A stretch of 37,384 bases of DNA from Candidatus Nitrosocosmicus agrestis (GTDB lineage: Archaea > Thermoproteota > Nitrososphaeria > Nitrososphaerales > Nitrososphaeraceae): contig NZ_VUYS01000026.1 in NCBI RefSeq assembly GCF_008389435.1, positions 1-37,384 of the forward strand. Direction: 5' to 3'. Within the stretch, counting starts at the first letter, position 1, and every line of letters begins with the position of its first letter. Below are positions 22,236-30,771 of this stretch, piece by piece. The notes beneath the pieces were generated by a model. It was not told the DNA's origin, ran no database searches, and was given only the letters and a program-made list of their open reading frames with translations. The position numbers were made by a program, and so were the translations under genes.

Positions 22236-23765
22236 TTGTCGATAGAGAAAGTAAATGAATTAAGAGATCAGATGAAGGATATAACTAATCAAATAATGAG
22301 CTTAATTAATCAAAGAATGAAATTGGCCAAAAATATAGGAGAAATAAAGAATCTATTGAATCTCGAAATTGTAGATGAAAAAGCTGAACATGAACTAAAG
22401 TCCTATATTCTTAATTGTTCAAAGGACTTGGATCTTGACCCTGAATTTTCAGGTAGAATTGTAAATCTGTTAATAAATGAAGCTGTGAGGATTCAAAAAT
22501 ATCAAAGGAACGCGGCGGCACAAAACCCACTCAATAAACCCGAAACTAACAATGAAATTTACAAATCAAAGTTATCTCAAGAATCTGCTCCCTCTAGATC
22601 TTTTCAATCAAATTCGGTGCTCCAGCTTGATATAAAATCACACATGGACGTATTTAATGCAGCCAAATATCTTGAATCGCAAGGCCATAAAATAATCCAT
22701 ATGGAAGTAGGGGAACCTGATTTCTTACCTCCCACGGAAGTTAAAAAAGGTCTTGAGCATGTTTACGAAGAACATAAAGTACATTACACACAATCAGAAG
22801 GAATTTTACCTTTAAGAAATGCATTATCTGAATATATCTCCAAGATTTCAGGCTATGACGAAAATTCCAAATATATCTCTGTAAATCCCTCAAATGTTAT
22901 TGTGACACCAGGTGGAAGATTTGGTATATTCGCCATATTTTCTTCTATCTTGCGCCCGGGTGATGAAATTGTCGTAATAGAACCTGCGTGGCCCGCATGT
23001 GTTGATTGTGCTAACTACATGGGCGCGAAGACTCGCTTTGTCCGGACCGACTTGCAACATAAATGGGAACCTGATATCAATGAGATAGAGAGTCAAGTCA
23101 ACAATAATACTAAAATAATTTGTTTAAATTATCCAAATAATCCTACTGGAAAAATATTACCTAAAAAAACTTTGGAATCTATCGCTCAATTAGCCATTAA
23201 AAAAAATGTGTTTTTGTTGAGTGACGAGGTGTATTCAAATTATAAATATAAAAAATTTTCTAGTGTGGTTAATTTCGAATATAAAAAATCAATCCTACTT
23301 AATTCTTTTTCTAAAACTTTTGCCATGACCGGATTCAGGGTTGGATATCTACATTCCCTAGATCATGATTTGATTTACAAGTTAAAAAAATTTCAGGCAT
23401 TAGCTCTTACTTCAGTGCCTGAACCGATGCAATTTTGTGCTCTCAAAGCCCTAGAATCTAATACAGAAGAAAATTGCAAAGTAATAAAAGAAAGGATTGA
23501 TTTAGTGTGCAATTCGTTAAGAAAATTACCCTTTGATTTTTACATTCCTGATGGAGCAATGTATGTTTTTGCCAAGATACAACATAATCTTAAAATCAAT
23601 GACTTAAAGTTGGTGGAGGCTCTGTTAAAAAATGGTGTAGCAGTAGCTCCAGGCAGTGGCTTTGGATCAAAGTACTCAAATTTCATAAGAATTTCTACTT
23701 GTGTACAAGAGAGCAAAATAAAAAGTGGTATGGATAAAATTGCCAACTGTATTAATCTTCTCTAG
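22236..23765 (+). CDS. Fusion: chorismate mutase (AroQ) + class I aminotransferase
   Basis: Residues 1-92 form an all-helical AroQ chorismate mutase (VNELRDQMKDITNQIMSLIN, then QRMKLAKNIGEIK with the active-site Arg and Lys). A Gln/Ser/Asn-rich linker (about 93-127) follows. Residues 128-508 are a PLP aminotransferase of the aspartate family, with MEVGEPDF, LNYPNNPTG, SDEVYSNY, the PLP lysine at about 360 (SFSKTFAMTGFRVGYL) and FIRISTC. The protein would make prephenate and then transaminate either prephenate or the aromatic keto acids; which substrate it uses is not visible. The start is TTG 22236, with GGGGG about 10 bases upstream; an ATG at 22230 runs into a stop. It lies 12 bases after aroC and 44 before tyrA. 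Confidence 0.9.
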   Translation: MSIEKVNELRDQMKDITNQIMSLINQRMKLAKNIGEIKNLLNLEIVDEKAEHELKSYILNCSKDLDLDPEFSGRIVNLLINEAVRIQKYQRNAAAQNPLNKPETNNEIYKSKLSQESAPSRSFQSNSVLQLDIKSHMDVFNAAKYLESQGHKIIHMEVGEPDFLPPTEVKKGLEHVYEEHKVHYTQSEGILPLRNALSEYISKISGYDENSKYISVNPSNVIVTPGGRFGIFAIFSSILRPGDEIVVIEPAWPACVDCANYMGAKTRFVRTDLQHKWEPDINEIESQVNNNTKIICLNYPNNPTGKILPKKTLESIAQLAIKKNVFLLSDEVYSNYKYKKFSSVVNFEYKKSILLNSFSKTFAMTGFRVGYLHSLDHDLIYKLKKFQALALTSVPEPMQFCALKALESNTEENCKVIKERIDLVCNSLRKLPFDFYIPDGAMYVFAKIQHNLKINDLKLVEALLKNGVAVAPGSGFGSKYSNFIRISTCVQESKIKSGMDKIANCINLL

Positions 23766-23809
23766 GTATTCCGATTTGACAAAATCTTTTTACTAAAACT
23801 TGTAATAAG

Positions 23810-24766
23810 ATGTCAAATTTATTAATTGTCGGTTCCGAGGGTAGAATGGGAAAATGGTTTTACAAATATTTTAAATACCTAAACAAAAAGGGAAAAGATC
23901 AAAACACTAATTATGATTTGTTGCCTATTGTCAATTTTTATCTCATCGATACCCAATATCAAGGTGTTCTTAATTCAAAAATCAAAAGGGATGTGTATAC
24001 TTCTGCTAAAATAAAGGATTTTATCGATAAAGCCGATCTGATAGTGTTTTGTACACCAACAAAAGTTACCCTTGATTTGATAACCAAGAATAAAAGACTC
24101 TTTAGATCAAATTGTCAGATAATTGAAATATCATCTCTAAAGGAAATCGTCCATAATCGCCTTCAATACTTGTCTTCAAAGCCAAACAATCTTAATATCA
24201 TTTCCGTTCACCCAATGTTTGGTCCAGGCGCATCACTGGACTCGAACAAAAACACAATAATTTATGTTCCCATTAACAAAAGTAAGAAAACTAAGGATTT
24301 ACAATCCATAGAAAGTCTTTTTCCTGATTTCAAAATTGCAACGCTAGATTCACCATCAGAGCACGATACATTAATTTCACTGATGATTAGCCTTATATAT
24401 TTCATTAATCTGATTTATGCCCGCATTATTCTCCATGTTTCTAACTCGATTAATCCCCATAAAAAGAATGTAAATATTAACAAAATGAAGGGAATTTCAG
24501 GTAGCTCGTTTAAGATACAAACCTTACTAACTGAAAGTATCATGACCGATGATAATTCTCTCTTTCTGAGCTTATTGCTTGATAGCCCTAAATCGTTAAA
24601 GTTAATCAAAGAATATGGCCGGGTTTATCATGACATGGTTGATCTTTTGGATCAAAAAGATAATGAAAGGTTAACCAAAATAATCTCCCAGACAAGAAAC
24701 GGACTTATGGATGAGATAGATATTTCTGAATCATATAATCTCTTGTATAAATTTATTAACAAATAG
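23810..24766 (+). CDS. tyrA: Prephenate/arogenate dehydrogenase (TyrA family)
   Basis: It oxidatively decarboxylates prephenate, or arogenate, on the way to tyrosine. The 318-residue protein begins with a Rossmann strand and the loop GSEGRMG at 8-14. The TyrA hallmark HPMFGPG is near 134-140, and a helical dimerisation region follows with SLISLMISLIYFINL and KGISGSSFKI. DLIVFCTPTKVTLDLI is the usual segment after the cofactor loop. A stretch near 22-45 is Lys/Asn-rich and poorly conserved. No regulatory ACT domain is present. Specificity cannot be read from sequence; the upstream aminotransferase fusion makes an arogenate route conceivable. The start is ATG 23810. Confidence 0.88.
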   Translation: MSNLLIVGSEGRMGKWFYKYFKYLNKKGKDQNTNYDLLPIVNFYLIDTQYQGVLNSKIKRDVYTSAKIKDFIDKADLIVFCTPTKVTLDLITKNKRLFRSNCQIIEISSLKEIVHNRLQYLSSKPNNLNIISVHPMFGPGASLDSNKNTIIYVPINKSKKTKDLQSIESLFPDFKIATLDSPSEHDTLISLMISLIYFINLIYARIILHVSNSINPHKKNVNINKMKGISGSSFKIQTLLTESIMTDDNSLFLSLLLDSPKSLKLIKEYGRVYHDMVDLLDQKDNERLTKIISQTRNGLMDEIDISESYNLLYKFINK

Positions 24767-24797
24767 TGATTTTGAAATTCATTATAAATCAATAAGA

Positions 24798-24806
24798 ACA
24801 TATATG
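24798..24806 (+). promoter_or_regulatory. TATA box of ilvC
   Basis: ACATATATG is centred about 25 bases before ATG 24827, so ilvC is probably transcribed separately from tyrA. Confidence 0.4.
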
Positions 24807-24826
24807 AATTGACGTAATTTCATCCA

Positions 24827-25831
24827 ATGGCTATACGACGTTGGCTAGATGATCAGGTAACATTAGAACCTCTAAAGAATTTAAAAATTGCAGTTATTGG
24901 GTATGGGATTCAAGGGGCAGCTCAAGCATCGAATATGAAGGATTCAGGCCTTGAGGTTAGTGTTGGATTGAGACCAAATGGAAAGACGTGGGAAAAAGCA
25001 GTTGCGGAAGGACACCGCGTTTTGGAGGTTGATGAAGCTGTAAAAGGAGCTGATATTATTCATATTTTAATTCCGGATATGGAACAAGAGAAAACATATA
25101 AGAATGATATATCCCCCCATCTTAATGAAGGCAAAACATTAAGTTTTTCTCATGGCGCTGCCATTCATTGGAAGTGGATTGAACCTCCTGCAAATGTTGA
25201 TATTACAATGGTTGCACCAAAGGGTCCAGGTCAAAGGGTAAGGGAGTTGTATCTTGAAGGTTTTGGAACCCCATCTCTAGTTGCTGTCCATCAGGATTTT
25301 ACTAAGAAGGCATGGGATAAGACCTTGGCACTTGCTAAATCCATTGGCAGTACTAAGCCTGGTGTTTTAGAAACCACCTTCAGGGAAGAAGTTGAAACAG
25401 ATTGGTTTGGGGAACAAATTGATTTGTGTGGAGGGGTTCATCAAATGATACTCAAATCCTTTGAAACTCTTGTTGAAGCAGGCTATCAACCAGAGATCGC
25501 TTATTTTGAATGCCTTCATGAACTTAAACTAATTGTCGATCTTATTCAAAAATACGGTATCACTGGAATGTACAATAGGGTTAGTGAAACTGCACGTTAT
25601 GGAGGACTAACAAGAGGTAAAAGAGTCATTGATGAAAGTTCAAAAGAAAAAATGAAACAAGTTTTGACTGAAATACAGTCAGGTCACTTTGCTAGTGAGT
25701 GGGTTAATAATTACAAGAAGGATCGCAAAGGGGCCTTTGGAACTATGCTATCTGAATTGGAATCACATCAAATTGAAAAGGTTGGTAAAGACCTTAGAAG
25801 AATGATGTGGCCAAAGGAAAAAATTGAGTAA
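24827..25831 (+). CDS. ilvC: Ketol-acid reductoisomerase
   Basis: It rearranges and reduces acetolactate or acetohydroxybutyrate with NAD(P)H and Mg in valine, isoleucine and leucine synthesis. The Rossmann loop is GYGIQGAAQA (25-34). Other marks are VAPKGPGQRVRELY, the Mg site in ETDWFGEQIDLCGGV, YFECLHELKLIVDLI and SETARYGGLTRG. The 334 residues are the normal short class I size. It is the last gene of the plus-strand biosynthetic block, and no other branched-chain gene is in the window. Confidence 0.95.
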   Translation: MAIRRWLDDQVTLEPLKNLKIAVIGYGIQGAAQASNMKDSGLEVSVGLRPNGKTWEKAVAEGHRVLEVDEAVKGADIIHILIPDMEQEKTYKNDISPHLNEGKTLSFSHGAAIHWKWIEPPANVDITMVAPKGPGQRVRELYLEGFGTPSLVAVHQDFTKKAWDKTLALAKSIGSTKPGVLETTFREEVETDWFGEQIDLCGGVHQMILKSFETLVEAGYQPEIAYFECLHELKLIVDLIQKYGITGMYNRVSETARYGGLTRGKRVIDESSKEKMKQVLTEIQSGHFASEWVNNYKKDRKGAFGTMLSELESHQIEKVGKDLRRMMWPKEKIE

Positions 25832-25895
25832 AATTCTTTAGAAATCAATATTCCCTACTTTTTGCATTTCTATCCATTTACCTTTCTCAATTCTT

Positions 25896-25937
25896 TCTTA
25901 TTGGTCTCTGTAATAAGTTCACCCCCGACCAATAAGA
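25896..25937. other. Inverted repeat 65 bases after ilvC
   Basis: TCTTATTGGTC (25896-25906) and GACCAATAAGA (25927-25937) pair over 11 bases without mismatch around a 20-base loop. Pairing is perfect on both strands, so direction is open. It could stabilise the ilvC 3' end or be a protein binding site. Confidence 0.45.
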
Positions 25938-26393
25938 CATAAGAAATCGCTTAATCGTAAAGTAATTTAGCCAAATCCAAAAACAACATAAGAACTAGAC
26001 GATTATTAACTCATATTTATAGCATATACATCTTGTTTGATGGAGACTATAATTATCTACTGTTATAACATATAAAATAAAACCCATTAGATACTAACTT
26101 TATACAAGGCATAAGGACGTAAAAATACCTAATGTTCCAACCCTTTTGTCGTGAATAACTTGCCCTATTTTCGTAACGAGAATTTCAATATTTTTTTGAC
26201 CAGTGAGCTACCATTATCATAACAACCTGATTCTAGTTAATCAGTCAATAATCCTTTAATATTAATAAACATAAAATAACAGTGAAACCTGTGGGATTCG
26301 AAAAATTTTAAATCAATAGGTCTAAAGAATCAATTTGCTCGACTTAAATGGATCTACTTTTAGTTTACTCTATCAACAAATATCTGTGATTCA

Positions 26394-26405
26394 GATAATT
26401 ATAAT
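26394..26405 (+). promoter_or_regulatory. TATA-like box of cofG
   Basis: The tract GATAATTATAAT is centred about 25 bases before ATG 26424, consistent with a leaderless cofGH transcript. Confidence 0.35.
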
Positions 26406-26423
26406 TAATCCCATTTCCAATAT

Positions 26424-27653
26424 ATGGCTATGCCTGACGATCTTGAGAATCAAATATTAGACCTTCCCTTTAAAGGAGTAAACGTTCGTCAGGATATAAT
26501 AAGTGGACAATTTGTAAATAAAGATAAATTAAAGGAATTTCTTCGAACTGTACAACTCTGTGACCTTGTAAAACTTTCTAAATCGATACGAGATCAAATA
26601 TATGGTAACCATATAACATATTCCAGAAAAGTATTTATAAATCTGGTCAACTTATGCAAGGATTCCTGTTCTTACTGCACTTATAAAAAAGAGCCAAATG
26701 AATTTGGGGCTGTTATGTTGCGGCCATCCCAAGCAATTGCAATAGCAGAGGCGGGAAAAAGAGCTGGTTGTACTGAAGCTTTAATAGTAACTGGAGAAAG
26801 GCCAGAAACCAAGTATATCGAAGCTAAAAAATGGATGAATGATTTGGGATTTGCAAGTTTAACTGAATTAATATCGGATCTTAGCGAAAAAATTCTAGTC
26901 AAGACCGGATTGCTTCCACACACTAATGCGGGAAGTCTTGTAAAAAAGGAAATGTCTATGTTAAAGTCAACAAATGTGAGTTTAGGCATGATGCTTGAAA
27001 ATGCCAGTGAGAGATTATTGGAAAGAGGCCAGGTACATGCTAATGCCTCAAGTAAGATACCAAAAGTTAGACTGAAATCGATTATTTCTGCTGGCGAATT
27101 GAAAATTCCAATAACTACCGGATTGTTGATAGGAATAGGAGAAACGTTTGAGGAGGTAATTGATTCATTAATACTTATCAAAGACCTGAATACTAAATAT
27201 GGACACATTCAAGAAGTTATAATCCAGAATTTCTTACCAAAGATGGGGACACAGATGGAATATTCTAGATCCCCATCTTTTTCATATTTCTTGAGATGTT
27301 TAAGTTCTGCCAGAATTATTCTTGGAGATATTAGTATCCAAGTTCCACCCAATTTAAGTCCAAGAATTTATTCAAAGTATTTGCATGCAGGGATAAATGA
27401 TTGGGGAGGAATTTCTCCCATAACACCTGATTTTGTGAACCCCGAATGTCCTTGGCCCACTATCACCGAAATAGCAAATACCACATATAAAAATGGCCAT
27501 ATATTAAGAGCTCGACTACCTATCTACCCTAAATATATCATTGATCAAAATTTAAATAGGAATTTTGTTCACCCCGACCTCAAAGGATATATAGAACACC
27601 TTGTAGATAATTACGGCTTGGTCAAAGAGGAACATATTAAACATGAATATTGA
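26424..27653 (+). CDS. cofG: 7,8-didemethyl-8-hydroxy-5-deazariboflavin synthase, CofG subunit
   Basis: CofG is the radical SAM enzyme that, with CofH, builds the deazaflavin (F0) of coenzyme F420 from tyrosine and a flavin precursor. The cluster motif is C78-x3-C82-x2-C85 (CKDSCSYC). Further marks are GAVMLRPSQAIAIAEAGKRAG, TGERPE, LPHTNAG, GMMLENASERL and TGLLIGIGETFEE, all typical of CofG rather than MqnE or CofH. The 409 residues are slightly longer than average. The gene overlaps cofH by 11 bases, implying coupled translation and matched amounts of the two subunits. Confidence 0.94.
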   Translation: MAMPDDLENQILDLPFKGVNVRQDIISGQFVNKDKLKEFLRTVQLCDLVKLSKSIRDQIYGNHITYSRKVFINLVNLCKDSCSYCTYKKEPNEFGAVMLRPSQAIAIAEAGKRAGCTEALIVTGERPETKYIEAKKWMNDLGFASLTELISDLSEKILVKTGLLPHTNAGSLVKKEMSMLKSTNVSLGMMLENASERLLERGQVHANASSKIPKVRLKSIISAGELKIPITTGLLIGIGETFEEVIDSLILIKDLNTKYGHIQEVIIQNFLPKMGTQMEYSRSPSFSYFLRCLSSARIILGDISIQVPPNLSPRIYSKYLHAGINDWGGISPITPDFVNPECPWPTITEIANTTYKNGHILRARLPIYPKYIIDQNLNRNFVHPDLKGYIEHLVDNYGLVKEEHIKHEY

Positions 27654-28890
27654 GAGTATTTTTAAAAATATTGACCCAGTTATTTCAAGCATACTTAACA
27701 AATCACTAGATGACAAAGAGATCTCAGAAAAAGAGACAATAGAGTTATTTGAATCGGAAAACTCTGATACTTTTATCATATCCCTTGTGGCCGACGAGAT
27801 TCGAAAACGTAAAAACGGTAATATCGTTACTTATGTCATAAATAGGAATATAAACTTCACAAATGTGTGCATCAAACAATGCGGCTTTTGTGCATTTAGC
27901 AGAGATTTTCGTACCGAGGAAGGATATTTGTTACCAATAAGAGAAATTGTAAGGCGCGCTGAAGAGGCCTGGAAACTAGGTGCAACCGAGGTCTGCATCC
28001 AGGCAGGTTTGCCTCCGAATATGGATGGCATGCTATACGTTGATATTTGTCGAGCTATCAAAGATAGATTACCCGATATCCACATTCATGCATTTTCTCC
28101 TGAGGAGGTATTGTATGGCTCGATCAGGTCTAATAATAGTATTTATGAGTACCTCAAAATTTTAAAGGAAGCAGGATTAGGAAGTTTACCTGGAACTTCT
28201 GCCGAAATCCTGGTAAAAGAGGTACGTAATAAGATTTCACCGGGCAGGATTAAAGTCGAGGATTGGGTCGACATAATTTCATCTGCCCATAGATTGGGAA
28301 TTCCTACAACTTCTACAATTATGTATGGACATATAGAAACACCATACCATATAGTAAAACATCTTGAACTTTTAAGGAATATACAAAAACAGAGTGGAAT
28401 GTTCACAGAGTTTGTTCCGCTTAGTTATATACACAATGAGGCACCCATGTCGGAATTACAGTTAGTGGACAGCTTAAGGAGTGGCGCAAATGGTTTTGAA
28501 GTTATCAAGATGCATTCAATTTCTCGTATTTACTTTAATAATTTTATTCACAACTTACAAGTTTCATGGGTAAAAGAAGGACCAAAAATCTCACAGATGT
28601 TACTTAACTGCGGGGTTAACGATTTTGGAGGCTGCTTAATTAATGAAAGTATCTCGACTGCTGCAGGGGCACAATACGGCCAATTCATGAGACCAAAGGA
28701 GATTAGAAAATTGATATATGAGTCAGGACGAATTCCAGCGCAAAGGTCTTCGAGATATGAAATTATGAAAAAGTTCAACGAATCTCAAGAGAGTAAGGAA
28801 GTAAATAGATTAGATGAAATAAACCCAGAGATATTTGGATCATATAACAAATTAATCAAGCTAAATGAGTTTAGATATAGAATGAAATAA
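27643..28890 (+). CDS. cofH: 5-amino-6-(D-ribitylamino)uracil--L-tyrosine transferase, CofH subunit
   Basis: CofH joins the tyrosine-derived 4-hydroxybenzyl group to 5-amino-6-ribitylaminouracil, and CofG then closes the ring. The cluster motif is C76-x3-C80-x2-C83 (CIKQCGFCAF). Family stretches are RDFRTEEGYLL, GATEVCIQAGLPP, LGSLPGTSAEIL, TSTIMYGHIE, EFVPLSYIHNEAP and CGVNDFGGCLINESIS. The ATG at 27643 lies inside cofG. The 415 residues include about 35 extra at the C-terminus, Lys/Glu/Asn-rich. The gene pair shows that the organism makes F420. Confidence 0.94.
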   Translation: MNIESIFKNIDPVISSILNKSLDDKEISEKETIELFESENSDTFIISLVADEIRKRKNGNIVTYVINRNINFTNVCIKQCGFCAFSRDFRTEEGYLLPIREIVRRAEEAWKLGATEVCIQAGLPPNMDGMLYVDICRAIKDRLPDIHIHAFSPEEVLYGSIRSNNSIYEYLKILKEAGLGSLPGTSAEILVKEVRNKISPGRIKVEDWVDIISSAHRLGIPTTSTIMYGHIETPYHIVKHLELLRNIQKQSGMFTEFVPLSYIHNEAPMSELQLVDSLRSGANGFEVIKMHSISRIYFNNFIHNLQVSWVKEGPKISQMLLNCGVNDFGGCLINESISTAAGAQYGQFMRPKEIRKLIYESGRIPAQRSSRYEIMKKFNESQESKEVNRLDEINPEIFGSYNKLIKLNEFRYRMK

Positions 28891-28961
28891 TAACAATGTT
28901 TCAAATAGTGGATTCCTATTTAAGTGATTTAATTAAAATTTCTAGGTTTGATTTCACAAAT

Positions 28962-28972
28962 ATTTTTATATA
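28962..28972 (+). promoter_or_regulatory. TATA box of the egtD-like gene
   Basis: ATTTTTATATA is centred at about 28967, so initiation is expected near 28994, three bases before the TTG at 28997. This supports the TTG as start. Confidence 0.45.
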
Positions 28973-28996
28973 GTTTTTCAAAAGATCTAATAAAAT

Positions 28997-29977
28997 TTGT
29001 ATCTGGACAAGAGTAATGACGAGTTTAGAAATGATGTCTTAAATGGATTAAAACAGCCTCTCCAAAAATCAACGCCTTCTAAATATTTGTATGATAATCG
29101 AGGATCTCAATTGTTTGAGTTAATCACTGACCAACCTGAATACTATCCTACACGGACCGAATTATCCATATTGAAACAAAATGCCTCTGAGATAACTGAT
29201 AAGATAACCAAAGAAATAATTTTAATTGAACTAGGTAGTGGAAGTTCGAAAAAAACCAGGTATTTGTTCCCAGAAATTTTAAAAAATCAAAATAAGTTGA
29301 TATACTTTCCGATCGACATCTCATTTAATTTTCTGGATTCTACAGTTGCGGATCTTGAATCATTTCATGAAAATCTGACTGTGAAGGGTATACCAAATGA
29401 CTATGTTAACGGAATTAAGGAATGCAATAACATTCTATTTGAAAACAACTATAATTTTGAATCATCAGCTAGGTTAATCCTCTTTTTAGGATCGAGTATA
29501 GGAAACTTTGAACCTGAAGATGCAAGGGATTTTTTGAAGCAAATTAGGTTGACAATGTACGATGATGATTTACTATTAGTTGGATTTGATCTCATAAAAG
29601 CAGAGGAGGTACTAGAACGTGCCTATAATGATAAAGCTGGATATACGGCTGACTTTAATTTGAATCTATTACACCGTATTAACAGAGAATTAGGTGCAAA
29701 TTTTGATGTAAATAATTTTGAACACCTTGCTTTATATAATACTCGTCAGAACCGAATTGAGATGCATATAAAATCTAAAATTGACCAATTCATACATCTT
29801 AAAGGTTGTAAGGATTCAATTCCAATTAAAAAGGGCGAATCAATCCACACTGAAAGTTCTTATAAATATGATGAGCAAAAAATCGAAAATCTTGCCTCAA
29901 GATCAGGATTTTTAGTTGAACAAAATTTTAGGGACGACAAAAATTGGTTCAATTTGGTATTGTTTAGGCCAAGTTAA
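28997..29977 (+). CDS. egtD: L-histidine N-alpha-methyltransferase (EgtD-like)
   Basis: EgtD trimethylates the amino group of histidine to hercynine, the first step of ergothioneine synthesis. The 326-residue length equals the family norm (about 320). Recognisable parts are STPSKYLYDNRGSQLFELI, TDQPEYYPTRTEL, the SAM loop IELGSGSSKKT, FLGSSIGNFEPEDA, LLVGFDLIKAEEVLERAYND and GESIHTESSYKY near the end. The start is TTG 28997, backed by a TATA box. No EgtB sulfoxide synthase or EgtE is seen nearby, so the product may be hercynine itself, or later steps may be elsewhere. It follows cofH by about 100 bases with its own promoter. Confidence 0.85.
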   Translation: MYLDKSNDEFRNDVLNGLKQPLQKSTPSKYLYDNRGSQLFELITDQPEYYPTRTELSILKQNASEITDKITKEIILIELGSGSSKKTRYLFPEILKNQNKLIYFPIDISFNFLDSTVADLESFHENLTVKGIPNDYVNGIKECNNILFENNYNFESSARLILFLGSSIGNFEPEDARDFLKQIRLTMYDDDLLLVGFDLIKAEEVLERAYNDKAGYTADFNLNLLHRINRELGANFDVNNFEHLALYNTRQNRIEMHIKSKIDQFIHLKGCKDSIPIKKGESIHTESSYKYDEQKIENLASRSGFLVEQNFRDDKNWFNLVLFRPS

Positions 29978-30158
29978 CTTGATTGATTTCTGGGCATCTA
30001 TTTTGATTGATAGCACTATCAGATCGAAGAGATGTTAGTTTTTACAGTTGAATGTTTGAGCCTTTGTCTCTGAGTCAAAGAACAGGAAAAGTATCATAAA
30101 AAGATAAAAGCCTGAGAAATTATTCTTTCCAATTAGATTCTAATGGTTTGAAAATATA

Positions 30159-30713
30159 TTACTCATAACTGAATGGAGAGTCAGTCCAAGAGCTATTTAG
30201 TTTTTGAATGCGTTCTACTCCTTTGATTTCAATAATAATTTCTTTTACTGGCGTTGGAACTAGATTTTGCCACTGTAAATTGTTTTCGAGTATCATGTTT
30301 CTAATTTTAGTACCGTTGTAAATATCCTTTAAAATAAATTTAGGATTTCTTAAAACAATACTCTCATGTGCCAATAACGCAGTTATAAATAAATTTCCTG
30401 AATATAAAAGATCAAATGGCGGAACATACGACATGACGTTACTTAACCATCTGGCATTATTGTCATCGTCTGCGACATGAATTAGCAAGATTCTATTCAT
30501 ATCAATCTTCGCATCTAACAAACTATGTCGGATCATTCTAATTCTCTCACCTGTAGTGAATGGGTTATGAGGCGTGTAATTTTCCTGCGAACTACCAATT
30601 ACCAAATAAAGATCCTTACATTCAATCAAGATTTGTTTCACGAGAGCCAAGTGTCCAAGATGAAAAGGCTGAAACCTTCCTAAAAGGACAGCTGCTTTAG
30701 ACCGGTTAGACAT
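30159..30713 (-). CDS. nadM: Nicotinamide-nucleotide adenylyltransferase, archaeal type
   Basis: It joins NMN and ATP to NAD+. The nucleotidyltransferase motif is GRFQPFHLGH with HLGH at 18-21. The archaeal marks VIGSSQENYTPHNPFTTGERIRM (the ISxxR-like second motif) and PPFDLLYSGN follow. At 184 residues it matches the family (168-190). The ATG at 30713 follows the metG stop by 58 bases on the same strand, so metG-nadM may be one transcript. It is convergent with the egtD-like gene. Confidence 0.93.
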   Translation of the reverse strand: MSNRSKAAVLLGRFQPFHLGHLALVKQILIECKDLYLVIGSSQENYTPHNPFTTGERIRMIRHSLLDAKIDMNRILLIHVADDDNNARWLSNVMSYVPPFDLLYSGNLFITALLAHESIVLRNPKFILKDIYNGTKIRNMILENNLQWQNLVPTPVKEIIIEIKGVERIQKLNSSWTDSPFSYE

Positions 30714-30771
30714 TATACATTTTATGATTATCTATTTGATATTATTAAAATTTAGATTTGATGGTTTCGAA

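Larger units (their letters stand above)
25832..26423. other. Intergenic region between ilvC and cofG (592 bp)
   Basis: No open frame of coding character and no tRNA were found. The sequence is very AT-rich. It contains an 11-bp hairpin (25896-25937), a 6-bp hairpin CTGATT/AATCAG (26227-26244), a weak fold around 26250-26298 and the cofG promoter at its end. It is the longest empty stretch besides 1332-1942 and may hold an unrecognised RNA gene. Confidence 0.5.

Noticed and set aside
26281-26310. tRNA T-arm (GGGATTCGAA)
   Set aside because: The bases resemble a T-loop, but no matching acceptor or D arm is found in the AT-rich flank.
30001-30158. Hairpin CTTTG/CAAAG and repeat TTGATTGAT in the gap between egtD and nadM
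   Set aside because: The arms are short and AT-rich, as expected by chance in this composition; no T run follows in a consistent direction.
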